Shown in pieces: positions 1 to 8,790 of a stretch of DNA of 64,000 nt. The notes beneath the pieces are model-generated. The model was not told the DNA's origin, searched no databases, and saw only the letters and a program-made list of their open reading frames with translations. Made by a program: the position numbers and the translations under genes. Within the stretch, counting starts at the first letter, position 1, and the number at the start of each line of letters is the position of its first letter. Origin of the DNA: Gammaproteobacteria bacterium (GTDB lineage Bacteria > Pseudomonadota > Gammaproteobacteria > Steroidobacterales > Rariloculaceae); the NCBI GenBank assembly GCA_022819855.1, contig JAJEGN010000006.1, forward strand, positions 28,306-92,305, written 5' to 3'.

Positions 1-478
1 CGTAGTGAAGCAGGTATTCGCGGGGCTCATACGGCGGTACGAGCACCTCCTCCGGCGCAGGGTCGCGCTGGAAGGCCAGTCTCCCGCCGCTCGGACCGGG
101 CGGACGCGGCGCAAACGGCACCGTGTAGCGGTCTTCGGCCGGCAGAATCGTGTTGCAGCTCGCATCGAAGTCGAGGATCGGCGCGATGACGACCGGGTCG
201 AGCACGATGCCGCCGCAGATCCTGGGCCGATCGCTGACCGTGCCTTCCACGAGCACGCGGTGACCGAGAAACGGGGGATCGAAGTCGGCGCTGACGTCGG
301 TCTGAATGCCGAGGTAATAGAGTTCGCCCTCGTACTCGGACAACCAGCACGGCACCGTCGCCGTATCGCGCACGATCGGACAGCTCACGAAGTTGCGTTG
401 CGATTCGGGCGGGGGTTCGGCGTTCGCGATTCCGCCGGCCGCGAATGTCGCAATCGCGATGGCCGATATGCGCTTCAT
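1..478 (-). CDS. Partial secreted protein of unknown function (3' end beyond window)
   Basis: Reading the minus strand from the ATG at 478 gives an uninterrupted frame of 159 codons that leaves the window without a stop, so only the N-terminal part is present. It opens with a clear signal peptide (MKRISAIAIATFAAGGIANA, then EPPP). The mature part has four spaced cysteines within its first 110 residues and a proline-rich stretch near the window edge. The start lies 13 bases after the stop of the peroxidase-like gene on the same strand, so the two are probably co-transcribed and both exported. I do not recognise the family. Opposite-strand frames here look like shadows. Confidence 0.7.
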   Translation of the reverse strand, partial: MKRISAIAIATFAAGGIANAEPPPESQRNFVSCPIVRDTATVPCWLSEYEGELYYLGIQTDVSADFDPPFLGHRVLVEGTVSDRPRICGGIVLDPVVIAPILDFDASCNTILPAEDRYTVPFAPRPPGPSGGRLAFQRDPAPEEVLVPPYEPREYLLHY

Positions 479-491
479 CATGGCCGCCGCC

Positions 492-2087
492 TCACAGCGT
501 GCTCAGGAAATTCTCGAGATCGATCTTTTCCTGCTCCGAGTAGCGGATGTTGTAGCGCCGGTCGTAGAAGTCGATGAGTTCGCGCAGGTTCTTCGCCGAA
601 CCGTTCGTGAGGTACGGCGCGCGGGACGCGATGCCGCGAAACTGCTGCATGACGATCGAACCGATGTCGTTGCAACGGCCCGTGATCAGCGCACGGCCTG
701 GATCCTGCGAATAGATCACGCGGCCGAAGAAGGGATGCGGCGCATGGGCGTTATCGCAGCTGAGCCTGAACAGCGGCATCTCCGGTTTCTTTTCCGTCCA
801 GGGGTTCTGCTCGTTCTCGGTGGCCCAGGGCAGGTTGGTCGAGCCGACGTCGACGAAACCGTTGGCCGTATCCATGCCGGTCATGTGCATGCCGTGACAG
901 GTCGAACAGGTCCGCTTGATCGGGTTGCCGAGCCCGATGTTGTTGATGTGCATGGAGTCGCTGATCCAGAACGTGCGGAAGAAGAACACGTCGTGGCCGC
1001 GCTGCACGGACTCGCGAAACTCGTTTTGCGCGTCGGCTTCGGCGTCTCCGCTGCGCTCGAGCGACGTCCAGGCATCGCCCATCGGAAAGACATAGCGCGT
1101 CGTGTTGTTGCCGAGTACGCCGGTTTCGCCTTCGAGCATGGCATGCGGTCCGAGCGCCGGCGGACCGCCCGGTTCCTCGAGATTTCCCGCACCGACATGC
1201 TGCGCTTGAGCGGCGTAAATCTGCATCTCGAAGTCGATGATCTCGGCGAGCTGCGCGTCGCTCGGCGCCCCGCCCGTCTCCAGGTGTGTCAGGGCCGCGG
1301 AGATGGCCTGGGTCCTGAGCGTGGGTTCGCGGGCATCGGCCAGCATGTTCATGTTGACGAGCCTGCCGGTTTCCGGATCGCGGCTCGCCGGCCGTGAGTC
1401 CTTGATGCTGAATGGCGTCACGCCGAAGTCGGCCGCCGTCACGTACTTGAGATTCGCCGCCATGCGCGGCCGCCGATACACGGAAATCGTCGGTTCGGTA
1501 CTCTCGAGCCCGTATTCGGGGTGCGTGTTGCAGCCCGTCGGGTCGCGCACGACCTCGATCGTGAATTCGGGCTCGATCGCGTTGCCGCCCGGATCGCGCG
1601 GCGGCCACGGCAGAAATATGCGAATCAGGCCCCGCTCGAGCAGCAGCGAATGCGCTTCGGGATCGTTGGCCGGGAGATGGGGGCAGTTGCGGCCGTCGAT
1701 CGCCGCGAACAAGGGGTCGTTGCCGTTGCTTGCTCGCCAGCGTTGCTGGATGAGTGCCGTCGAGAGCCCCATGGCGCTGGCGGGCTGGTGACAGGTGACG
1801 CAGGCGCGGCCGTTGCTGCCGATCGGCTCGAAAAACGCATGCCCCTCGGTGGGATAGTCTCCGGCCGTATTCAGGATGCCGAGCTCGCCATAAGGATTCG
1901 GGTAGCGTGCCGCTGCCGGCATGGGCAGCCCTGAACCCGGCGCCCACCATTGGTCTTCGGCCTGCGTCTGGCCGAGGACGGACGAAGCCGTGCAGCCAAG
2001 GAGCATGGCCGGGACCAGGCGTCGGGCGATGCGAAGCGGAGCGATCACGGTCGGGCCATTTAACAGCAAGCTGCGCGGATCGGGCAA
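492..2087 (-). CDS. Dihaem cytochrome c peroxidase-like protein
   Basis: The 531-residue protein has an N-terminal signal segment ending near SSVLGQ and two c-type haem motifs: CVTCH at about residue 98 and CSTCH at about residue 390. The late GNPIKRTCSTCHG context and a region reading FRGIASRAPYLTNGSAKNL are typical of MauG/cytochrome c peroxidase relatives, which reduce peroxide or oxidise protein substrates in the periplasm. It is longer than classical CcpA (about 330 residues), so it belongs to one of the larger uncharacterised branches. The first ATG gives a rather long pre-signal stretch; a GTG 15 codons later (MIAPLRIARR) would give a more ordinary signal peptide. It precedes the secreted protein at 1-478 by 13 bases. 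Confidence 0.8.
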   Translation of the reverse strand: MPDPRSLLLNGPTVIAPLRIARRLVPAMLLGCTASSVLGQTQAEDQWWAPGSGLPMPAAARYPNPYGELGILNTAGDYPTEGHAFFEPIGSNGRACVTCHQPASAMGLSTALIQQRWRASNGNDPLFAAIDGRNCPHLPANDPEAHSLLLERGLIRIFLPWPPRDPGGNAIEPEFTIEVVRDPTGCNTHPEYGLESTEPTISVYRRPRMAANLKYVTAADFGVTPFSIKDSRPASRDPETGRLVNMNMLADAREPTLRTQAISAALTHLETGGAPSDAQLAEIIDFEMQIYAAQAQHVGAGNLEEPGGPPALGPHAMLEGETGVLGNNTTRYVFPMGDAWTSLERSGDAEADAQNEFRESVQRGHDVFFFRTFWISDSMHINNIGLGNPIKRTCSTCHGMHMTGMDTANGFVDVGSTNLPWATENEQNPWTEKKPEMPLFRLSCDNAHAPHPFFGRVIYSQDPGRALITGRCNDIGSIVMQQFRGIASRAPYLTNGSAKNLRELIDFYDRRYNIRYSEQEKIDLENFLSTL

Positions 2088-2129
2088 CCGAAACGGGACA
2101 CCTTAAGCCCGATACGCCGCTCGTCGCCG

Positions 2130-2639
2130 TTACGTTCGTGCTGGCGATGGCTTTCCTGCCGGCGCTCTGGCCCGTGACCCCGGTTGCGGCGCCATGACCG
2201 CCGGCCTGGGCGCACCACCGCCGAGCCGCGTGCGCACGAAGCCGAACATCCGCCCGCAGTGCGCATCGAGCCGCCCGTGCCAGTGCCGTCTTCTCAGTGA
2301 TGCCGCGGCATTGAGTTCGTAGTTGAGCTCAAGGCGCAGCAGCGAACCCGACTCAAGCGGTTCGACCCGCCAACGCAGGCGAAGCCTGACGCGGCACGGC
2401 GTATCGAACAACGTCTCGTGGAGCGTGAGTGCGACCGGCTTGCGGCATTCCAGGATCCGGCCGTGCCTGAGCACGGCGCCGCGCTCGTTGACGTAGCGGC
2501 TGCCGACTCTCGGCATGCGCGGCGCGGCGTCGAGCCGCGCGCCCTCGGCCCAGCGGTGGCGGGCGAGTTCGGCGATGAGCGCGCCGAAGACCTCGGCCAT
2601 AGACTCCGGGAACTGCGCCTCGTGGCGTTGTCTGGGCAC
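2130..2639 (-). CDS. SRPBCC / polyketide-cyclase-like protein
   Basis: This 169-residue protein begins with a segment like the opening of SRPBCC (START-fold) proteins, where an N-terminal strand is followed by a helix reading FPESMAEVFGALIAEL, then alternating strands such as GAVLRHGRILECRKPVAL and SGSLLRLELNYEL. SRPBCC proteins bind hydrophobic ligands in a deep pocket, but the ligand cannot be read from sequence. The last 40 residues are arginine-, alanine- and proline-rich and look disordered. It is a single gene on the minus strand, 42 bases upstream of the peroxidase-like gene and possibly in the same transcript. The assignment rests on secondary-structure resemblance only. Confidence 0.55.
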   Translation of the reverse strand: MPRQRHEAQFPESMAEVFGALIAELARHRWAEGARLDAAPRMPRVGSRYVNERGAVLRHGRILECRKPVALTLHETLFDTPCRVRLRLRWRVEPLESGSLLRLELNYELNAAASLRRRHWHGRLDAHCGRMFGFVRTRLGGGAPRPAVMAPQPGSRARAPAGKPSPART

Positions 2640-2752
2640 CTCGGTCTCCCTGAATGCGGTCGGTTCGCATCAAGTTACAGCCCGACCGGGCGTGCGGGGA
2701 GTCCGAAAACGGTCCGAAACGCGAGGAAACGGCCCTGGCAGCCCGCGGCTGC

Positions 2753-3727
2753 TCAGGGCAAAAGCACGGTTGACCCGACGGTAGCGCGACTCTGAAGGTC
2801 GACCTGCGCCGTCGCGGCTTCCGCGAGAGGATACCGTTGCCGTATGTCGATATGGATGCGGCCCGAGCTCACGGCATCGAAGAGCGCGGCCGAGCCCCGC
2901 TCGAGATCCGGGCGCTCCCCGACGAAGTCCCAGAGCGTCGGCCGGGTCACATAGAGCGAGCCCCGCTTGGTCAGCTCCAGCGGAGCGAACGGCTCGACGG
3001 CGCCGGAGGCGTTGCCGAAGCTCACCATGACCCCGTGGCGGCGCAGGCAGTCGAGCGACTGGTAGAAGGTGTCGCGGCCCACCGAGTCGTACACGGCGGC
3101 GACGCCCTTGCCTTCGGTAAGCTCGCGTACGCGGCCGACCACATCGTCGCTCGCAAGCAGGACGTGTTCGCAGCCCTTGTCGAGCGCGAGAGCGCGCTTC
3201 TCTTCGGTACTGACGATTCCGATCACCCTGGCGCCGAGCCCGCTCGCCCATTGCGAGGCGATGAGTCCGACGCCCCCGGCCGCGGCGTAGAGCACGATCC
3301 AGTCGCCGGCTTCGACGCGATAGCTCCGCGTCAGCAGATACCAGCTTGTCAGGCCCTTGAGCATCATCGCGGCCGCGGCCTCGTTGCCGATTCCGTCCGG
3401 CAGGACGAGCAGCAGGCGGGCGTCGATGAGCCTTTCCTCGGAGTAGCCGTCGAGCGGCGCCGGCGACGCATACGCAACCCGCTGGCCGACCTCGATGCCG
3501 TCTACGCCTTCGCCGGTTGCAACGACCACGCCGGCGGCTTCGCTGCCGAGTCCGCTCGGCAGACCGATGGGATAAAGGCCGTTGCGGAAGTAGACGTCGA
3601 TCATGTTGAGGCCGATGGCCGTGTGAGCGACGCGAACCTGTCCGGGACCCGGAGCGCCGATTTCCACCTTGCGGAACCGGAGTACTTCCGGTCCGCCGAA
3701 CTCGTCGATGCGTATTGCCTTGGTCAT
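2753..3727 (-). CDS. qor: Zinc-free quinone oxidoreductase / NADPH:alkene reductase-like
   Basis: The 324-residue protein belongs to the medium-chain dehydrogenase/reductase superfamily, quinone oxidoreductase branch. The N-terminal GroES-like domain (RIDEFGGPEVLRFRKVEIG) lacks the catalytic-zinc cysteine and histidine ligands of alcohol dehydrogenases. The Rossmann segment AAAGGVGLIASQWA (about residues 149-162) is the NADPH-binding loop. The family transfers two electrons from NADPH to quinones or activated alkenes in the cytosol. I start it at MTKAIRIDEFGG because homologous proteins begin there; an in-frame ATG at 3784 would add 19 residues. It is transcribed away from the FAD reductase gene with 68 bases between the starts, so the two may share regulation. 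Confidence 0.88.
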   Translation of the reverse strand: MTKAIRIDEFGGPEVLRFRKVEIGAPGPGQVRVAHTAIGLNMIDVYFRNGLYPIGLPSGLGSEAAGVVVATGEGVDGIEVGQRVAYASPAPLDGYSEERLIDARLLLVLPDGIGNEAAAAMMLKGLTSWYLLTRSYRVEAGDWIVLYAAAGGVGLIASQWASGLGARVIGIVSTEEKRALALDKGCEHVLLASDDVVGRVRELTEGKGVAAVYDSVGRDTFYQSLDCLRRHGVMVSFGNASGAVEPFAPLELTKRGSLYVTRPTLWDFVGERPDLERGSAALFDAVSSGRIHIDIRQRYPLAEAATAQVDLQSRATVGSTVLLP

Positions 3728-3795
3728 GAGGGTGAATTTGCCTCGTGCGAGGGCGACGTGGGTATCATTCGCGAAGGCGCGCAATATAGCATCCC

Positions 3796-5019
3796 ATGTC
3801 CGAAAATCTCGTCATCGTCGGCGGCGGCCAGGCCGCCGTCCAGGTCGTTCATTCAGTCCGACAGCATGGTTTCGACGGCAACATTACGCTCGTCGGCGAG
3901 GAACCGCATCCGCCCTACCAGCGCCCGCCGCTGTCGAAGAAATACCTTGCCGGTGAGCTGCCTCGCGAGCGGCTGTTCCTGAGGCCCGAAAGCTTCTATG
4001 AGAGCCGCGGCGTCGAATTGCTGCTCGGCACGAAGGTGGAGGAACTGGAACTCGGTCCGCGGCGCGTTCGCCTCAACGACGGGCGCGCGCTGTCCTGGGA
4101 CCGCCTCGCGCTCGCGACCGGGAGCCGCGCACGCCGCACGGGCTTGCCCGGCGACGACCTCAAGGGCGTGCACTATGTGCGCACGATCGGCGATATCGAT
4201 GCGGTTGCCGACCGATTCCAGCCGGACGCGAAAGTCGTCATCGTCGGCGCGGGCTACATCGGGCTCGAGACGGCGGCGGTCGCGATCGGCTGCGGGCTCG
4301 ACGTCACCGTACTCGAAGCCTTCGATCGCGTGCTCGGGCGAGTCGTCTGCGAAGAGGTTGCGGGCTTCTTTCACTCCGTGCACACGCAAGCGGGCGTGCG
4401 CATCGTCTGCGGCGCCCAGGTGTCGGCCTTCATCGGCGCGGATCGCGTCGAGGCAGTCGAAACGGCCGCCGGCGAGCGGTTTCCCTGCGACCTCGTGATG
4501 GTCGGCATCGGCGTCCTGCCGAACGTGGAACTCGCCCGGTCAGCGGGGCTCGAGTGCGACAACGGCATACGCGTGGACAGCTACGGGCGCACGGGCGAAC
4601 CTGGCGTCGTCGCTGCCGGCGATTGCACGAACCATCCACACCCGTTCGTCGGTCGCAGCGTGCGGCTCGAGTCCGTGAACAACGCGATCGAGCAGGCCAA
4701 GGCCGCGGCGTCGAGCCTCGCGGGAACGGCGCGGCCGTTCGAAGACATCCCCTGGTTCTGGTCGGACCAATATGACATCAAGCTGCAGATCGCAGGACTC
4801 GCGCTCGACTACAACGAGGTCGCGATCCGTGGCGACATCGGCGAGCGGCGCTTCGCGGCGTATTACCTGCGCGATGGCCGGCCGATCGCGATCGATGCGG
4901 TCAACAGCCCTCAGGATTTCATGAACGGCAAGAAGCTGCTCGCATCGCGCACCAAACTGTCGGCGGACGAGATCGCCGATTCGGCCGTGGATCTGAGCAG
5001 CCGGATCGGGGCGCCTTAG
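3796..5019 (+). CDS. FAD-dependent ferredoxin/rubredoxin reductase-family oxidoreductase
   Basis: The 407-residue protein carries an N-terminal FAD-binding motif (VIVGGGQAAVQ, residues 6-16), the conserved YQRPPLSKKYL segment of putidaredoxin-reductase relatives, a second dinucleotide motif VIVGAGYIGLE (about residues 148-158) for NAD(P)H, and the FAD-contacting VAAGDC near residue 275. The C-terminal third (WFWSDQYDIKLQIAG) is the reductase C-terminal domain. Such enzymes pass electrons from NADH to a small ferredoxin serving oxygenases or P450s, but no partner ferredoxin or oxygenase is encoded in this window. It is transcribed divergently from the quinone oxidoreductase. Confidence 0.9.
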   Translation: MSENLVIVGGGQAAVQVVHSVRQHGFDGNITLVGEEPHPPYQRPPLSKKYLAGELPRERLFLRPESFYESRGVELLLGTKVEELELGPRRVRLNDGRALSWDRLALATGSRARRTGLPGDDLKGVHYVRTIGDIDAVADRFQPDAKVVIVGAGYIGLETAAVAIGCGLDVTVLEAFDRVLGRVVCEEVAGFFHSVHTQAGVRIVCGAQVSAFIGADRVEAVETAAGERFPCDLVMVGIGVLPNVELARSAGLECDNGIRVDSYGRTGEPGVVAAGDCTNHPHPFVGRSVRLESVNNAIEQAKAAASSLAGTARPFEDIPWFWSDQYDIKLQIAGLALDYNEVAIRGDIGERRFAAYYLRDGRPIAIDAVNSPQDFMNGKKLLASRTKLSADEIADSAVDLSSRIGAP

Positions 5020-5073
5020 CGCCCGTCGCGGCGCCCGGCTCGTGGACGCGGCTGTCGTGACCGCGCCGATTCC

Positions 5074-5089
5074 GTCGACCCGGGTCGAC
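5074..5089. repeat. 16-bp perfect palindrome between convergent genes
   Basis: GTCGACCCGGGTCGAC is fully self-complementary and lies in the 137-bp space between the stops of the FAD reductase and gshA, which converge. There is no T-run on either side, so it is not a typical intrinsic terminator. It may form part of a GC-rich termination structure or be chance in GC-rich DNA. Confidence 0.4.
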
Positions 5090-5156
5090 TTCGCGGCGCC
5101 CCCGTGAGCGTCACTGCCCCGGGGCCGTTCACGCGCCCGGCTTGTCGGAGGCGCGA

Positions 5157-6704
5157 TCAGACCTGCCCGATGTAGCGGCGGCGGTAGTCGTCAAACGGCT
5201 CCGTGTCGGCTTCTTCGCGAGCGCGCGCCTCGGCCGTGGACCGCGAGGCGGTGTCGGCCAGATGCTGCGCCCGGCTGCTCGCGAGCGGCAGCGCCATGAA
5301 GTGGTCGCGCTGGCGACGCGCGAGTTCGAGCGTGTACTCGAAAAAGCTTGCGCCTTCGGTCCTGAGTTCCGCGAGGAGCCGGGCCGACGGCGTGAGATCG
5401 GGGTCGCAAACGGCGTCGCGGCAGGACTGCACGGCTGCCGAATGTGCGCGATCCCCGTCGTCAAGCAGCGCGGCAACTGCGGCGACCCCGTCCACAAGCC
5501 CGAGCGCGCGGTCCGCGACACGCGTCTGCCGTCCGAGCCTGGTGATCGCGAGCCCGGGCTTGCGCCCCTCGCGCGCGATCGCGAGTTCCGTCGCGTCGAT
5601 CTCCTGTTGTTCCGACTGCGCGATGGGCGGGCTCTCCGCCAGCAGGCAGTACAACAACAGCGCTTCGAGGAAACGCATCTGCGAGTCGCTCATGCCGAGC
5701 GGTTCGCCAATGTCGAGATCCAGAGAACGGATCTCGACGTACTCGACACCGTTTCGCTCGAGCGCCGCCACGGCGCGTCCGCTCCCCGGGGCGGGCTTCG
5801 GACGCACGGCACTGTAGTACTCGTTCTCGAGCTGCAGGACGTTCGCGTTGAGCTGACGAAACTCGCCGTCAACCGTTACCCCGATGCGCTCGTAGTGCGG
5901 GTCGACGGAGGTCAGCGCCGAGCGCAGGCCCCCGACGTATTCGCCGAGCGAGTTTGCGGAGATCTGCAGCCGCGCCTGGTACTTGTTGCGGTAGCCCATG
6001 TCGCTCATGCGCAGCGATGTTGCATGCGGCGCGAACCACGTTCCGGAGTCGAGCTCCGACAGCAGCGCATGACCCTCGGGCCGGAACGACTTGCAGAACG
6101 CCGGCGACTCGCCGAAGAGATAGATCACAAGCCAGGCGCAGCGGCGGTAGTTGCGCACGAGCCCCATGAATTCGGCTGACTTGAACTGCTGCAGCGGTTC
6201 GCTGCTTTCGCGCCGGTCGCGATAGGCGGGCCAGAAGTCCGCGGGCGGGGAATAGTTGAAGTGCGCGCCCGCGATCGCCTGCATCGCACGGCCATAACGA
6301 TGGCCGAGTCCGCGCCGGTAGACGGTCCGGAGCATCCCGGCGTTGGAAGGACCATAGTGGGCGATGGGCATCCTGTCGGCATTCACGATGCACGGCATGC
6401 TCGCCGGCCACAGAAGCTCGCCGTCGAGTGCGCTGTGCACCGCGCCGTGCAGGTCGCTGAGGAAGCCCAGCATCGCGCCGTTCGACGGGTACGGCGGCGT
6501 CACGAACTCGAGCAGCGCTTCGGAGTAATCCGTCGTCAGGTACGGATGCGTCAGCGCCGAACCGAGTGCCGCGGGATGCGGAGTCTGTGCGAGTTCGCCG
6601 TCGGGCGTGACTCTGAGGCTTTCCTTCTCGACGCCGCGCAGCCCTTTACGGACGAGACCGGCGTTACCGTTCCGGCTTAGCCAGTTGAGACTGGATTGCA
6701 GCAA
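5157..6704 (-). CDS. gshA: Glutamate-cysteine ligase, proteobacterial type
   Basis: The 515-residue protein matches the length and pattern of E. coli-type GshA, which joins glutamate to cysteine using ATP in the first and rate-limiting step of glutathione synthesis. Recognisable segments are the N-terminal RKGLRGVEKESLRV (GIEKE-like, substrate and metal binding), TTDYSEALLEFVTPP, HFNYS in the catalytic core, and MGYRNKYQARL. It lies 58 bases downstream of the YheT-like hydrolase on the same strand and probably shares its transcript. gshB is not in the window. The ATG start gives the usual N-terminus (LNWLSRNGNAGLV). Confidence 0.95.
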   Translation of the reverse strand: MLQSSLNWLSRNGNAGLVRKGLRGVEKESLRVTPDGELAQTPHPAALGSALTHPYLTTDYSEALLEFVTPPYPSNGAMLGFLSDLHGAVHSALDGELLWPASMPCIVNADRMPIAHYGPSNAGMLRTVYRRGLGHRYGRAMQAIAGAHFNYSPPADFWPAYRDRRESSEPLQQFKSAEFMGLVRNYRRCAWLVIYLFGESPAFCKSFRPEGHALLSELDSGTWFAPHATSLRMSDMGYRNKYQARLQISANSLGEYVGGLRSALTSVDPHYERIGVTVDGEFRQLNANVLQLENEYYSAVRPKPAPGSGRAVAALERNGVEYVEIRSLDLDIGEPLGMSDSQMRFLEALLLYCLLAESPPIAQSEQQEIDATELAIAREGRKPGLAITRLGRQTRVADRALGLVDGVAAVAALLDDGDRAHSAAVQSCRDAVCDPDLTPSARLLAELRTEGASFFEYTLELARRQRDHFMALPLASSRAQHLADTASRSTAEARAREEADTEPFDDYRRRYIGQV

Positions 6705-6762
6705 GTCTGGCGTTCCCTTGTACCCCGGCTGAGGCGTCTCAGGGCCGCCCGCGCCGCCCGCA

Positions 6763-7821
6763 TTATAGGCTGGACCTTCGCCGCGAAGCAGACGCAGGTC
6801 GAAACTGCGAAGCCGGTGCTTCGAGCAGGCCGGCGATCGCGTCGTCGAGCCAGTTGCGAAGGTTGTAGCCCGCGACGAACCCGCAGTGACCGCCTCGCCG
6901 GAAGAGACTTACCGAGAGTGCGCTGCCGGGTGCGAGGTCGGCGAGATCGCGGGCGGGTATCACCGGGTCGTCTTCGGCGGCGATGATCCGGGCGGGCACT
7001 TCGAGCCCTTGCAGGGCGCTGCCCGTGATCGCGTAGCCGTCGAGATAGGTATCGAGGTCGGGAAAGCCCGAATAGCGCGTGACGAGAAATTCGGTCGTGG
7101 CCGACAGGGTGCGGAGCCTGCGCAGGTCGCCGAAATCGTAGAGCCCGGGGAAGCAGCGCGCCTTTGCGGCCAGCGAGCGCCGCCAGCGCTTGAGAAAGTA
7201 GCGCCGATAGACCCAGAGTCCCGTCTCGAGTGCCTGCATGGTGTTCTTCGGTCTGAGCACCGGACACACGGCGACGACACGATCGAGGTCGATGCCGGCG
7301 CCGGCCGCGCGCACGGCCACCCGCAGCGCGAAGTTGCCGCCGAGCGAGAAGCCGGCGAGGACGGTCCGCGGGGCACCGTGCCGGTCGTGGATGGCCCTGA
7401 CGGCGTTGACGACTTCATCGATGCGGCAGGAATGGAAGAGTTCCTCGTTGAGCGCATGCGTTGCGCCGTGATCCCTGAAGTTGAGACGGAAGACATCGTA
7501 GCCGTGCTCGTACAGCGTGGCGCCCGCGGACAGCATGTAGCTCGAGTCGGCGCAGCCTTCCCAGCCATGCAGCAAGATGACGAGCCCGCGAGCGGCCGAC
7601 TCCCTGGCGCTCATGACGCCCATGAGGCGGACGCCGTCGCCGCAGTCGATGATTTCCTCGCGTGACGCGGCGAGCAACGCTTCGGTACGGCCGCGCCTGA
7701 CGAGAGCGTACAGGGGCATGCTGGTGAGCATCGTCTGAACGTGCCGGTGCCTCAGGCCGGGCGGTGGGCTGAAGCTGCCGGGGTCGATGTTGTCCGCAGC
7801 GGCGACGGAAATCATGGGCAT
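6763..7821 (-). CDS. YheT-family alpha/beta hydrolase
   Basis: A 352-residue alpha/beta-hydrolase of the YheT/ABHD1-3 type. The opening FSPPPGLRHRHVQTML is the family's characteristic N-terminus, LLHGWEG supplies the oxyanion-hole region, GFSLGGNFALR contains the nucleophile serine, and the terminal GGHCGFV contains the catalytic histidine. The physiological substrate of bacterial YheT is not established. The frame stays open a further 79 codons upstream, but those residues do not look like protein and no homologue would extend there; the chosen ATG (MPMIS) matches family starts. The small secreted protein gene at 7946 is transcribed away from it. Confidence 0.88.
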   Translation of the reverse strand: MPMISVAAADNIDPGSFSPPPGLRHRHVQTMLTSMPLYALVRRGRTEALLAASREEIIDCGDGVRLMGVMSARESAARGLVILLHGWEGCADSSYMLSAGATLYEHGYDVFRLNFRDHGATHALNEELFHSCRIDEVVNAVRAIHDRHGAPRTVLAGFSLGGNFALRVAVRAAGAGIDLDRVVAVCPVLRPKNTMQALETGLWVYRRYFLKRWRRSLAAKARCFPGLYDFGDLRRLRTLSATTEFLVTRYSGFPDLDTYLDGYAITGSALQGLEVPARIIAAEDDPVIPARDLADLAPGSALSVSLFRRGGHCGFVAGYNLRNWLDDAIAGLLEAPASQFRPASASRRRSSL

Positions 7822-7945
7822 CTCGGAACGGGGGCGTCGGGAATCGGGGGCGCCGTACGTTGCTGTCGCGACGAATAGATGGCGTGGATGCGGTGCGTCG
7901 AGTATATTGCGGGGCGATTTTAGCGACTTGTCCAGGGGAAAGAAC

Positions 7946-8314
7946 ATGAAAATCGTTACTGCTTGCTGCATCGCCGTCGCAAGCCTGCTGGCGATACCTG
8001 CGCTCGCATGCGACAACCCGCCGCTGGTCGCCGTGCCCGACGGCGCGACTGCGACCATGGAAGAGCTTGTGGCGGTCCAGGCCGAAGTCCAGGCCTACAT
8101 GGCGGCGATGGAGGAATATATCGGCTGCATCGACGCCGAACTCGAGGCGGGCGGCGGCGAGGATGCGCCGGACCTGTTCGAGGGCTTGATGGTCAGACGG
8201 CACAACCAGGGCGTCGAGGAGATGGAACTGATCGCCGAGGCGTTCAACGAACAGGTGCGGGCGTACAGGGAAGCCAACCCTGAGCCCGAGGGCGGAGAAG
8301 ACGAAGAGGAGTAA
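7946..8314 (+). CDS. Small secreted acidic protein of unknown function
   Basis: The 122-residue product has a signal peptide (MKIVTACCIAVASLLAIPALA) and a mature part rich in Glu, Ala and Gln with regular heptad-like spacing (MEELVAVQAEVQAYMAAMEEYIGCID), suggesting a helical coiled-coil. It ends in a run of acidic residues. Two mature cysteines, one just after the cleavage site and one in YIGCID, could pair. An AGGGGAAAG ribosome-binding site precedes the ATG, which settles the start against an earlier in-frame ATG at 7787. It stands alone between divergent and convergent neighbours. I do not recognise a named family. Confidence 0.75.
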   Translation: MKIVTACCIAVASLLAIPALACDNPPLVAVPDGATATMEELVAVQAEVQAYMAAMEEYIGCIDAELEAGGGEDAPDLFEGLMVRRHNQGVEEMELIAEAFNEQVRAYREANPEPEGGEDEEE

Positions 8315-8367
8315 TGCTCGCCGTCGCTTGAGATGGCGACGTCGTTGCCGGAAAAGCTACCCGGTCC

Positions 8368-8625
8368 TTAACCGTCGATGGGCAGGCGCTGGTTCGCGCT
8401 GCCCCCGACCTGGCGCCAGATGAGCCGCAATGTCTCGTCCTGCCTGTCGGCGCGGGAATCGATGCGGGCCTCCAGACGCTTTCCCATTGCTTTGACGCGA
8501 TCGTCCACAGATCGCAGCACTCGCTGTTCGGCGACCTCGATCGAGGCGTCGAAGCACTCCTGGAGCGCCGAAGCGAGGGTTTGTACCGCACGCTGCTGCC
8601 TGCCGCTTGAGCTTTCGTTCGTCAT
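8368..8625 (-). CDS. Small coiled-coil protein downstream of the psp genes
   Basis: An 85-residue cytosolic protein, predicted mostly helical, with a heptad-like segment from about residue 12 to 70 (LASALQECFDASIEVAEQRVL, then LEARIDSRADRQDETLRLIW). A GGAAGGA motif eight bases before the ATG supports this start rather than the in-frame ATG at 8664. It lies 165 bases beyond pspC on the same strand, so it may be the last gene of the phage-shock operon, but the gap is long enough for separate transcription. No known family was recognised; it is not obviously PspD or PspE. Confidence 0.55.
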   Translation of the reverse strand: MTNESSSGRQQRAVQTLASALQECFDASIEVAEQRVLRSVDDRVKAMGKRLEARIDSRADRQDETLRLIWRQVGGSANQRLPIDG

Positions 8626-8790
8626 CGCATCGATCCTTCCCTGACCGCGCCCGTGGGAACCCAATCTAGGGTCCGGTCCCCCCCACTGTCAATGCACTGT
8701 TTCTGGTGTTTTCGCCGCGAAAGGGACTCTTCCGGAGCGGTGAAAAGTGCCGGTACGGCCGGCAGGACTACGACTTCACGGGTTCGGATC

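Noticed and set aside
5..577. Plus-strand frame at the left edge
   Set aside because: The opposite strand encodes a protein with a clean signal peptide running through the same bases; the plus frame is Arg/His-rich noise.
8626..8790. Possible tRNA-like stretch (GGGTTCGGATCT) between the small protein and pspC
   Set aside because: No acceptor stem, anticodon arm or CCA could be assembled around the T-loop-like motif on either strand.
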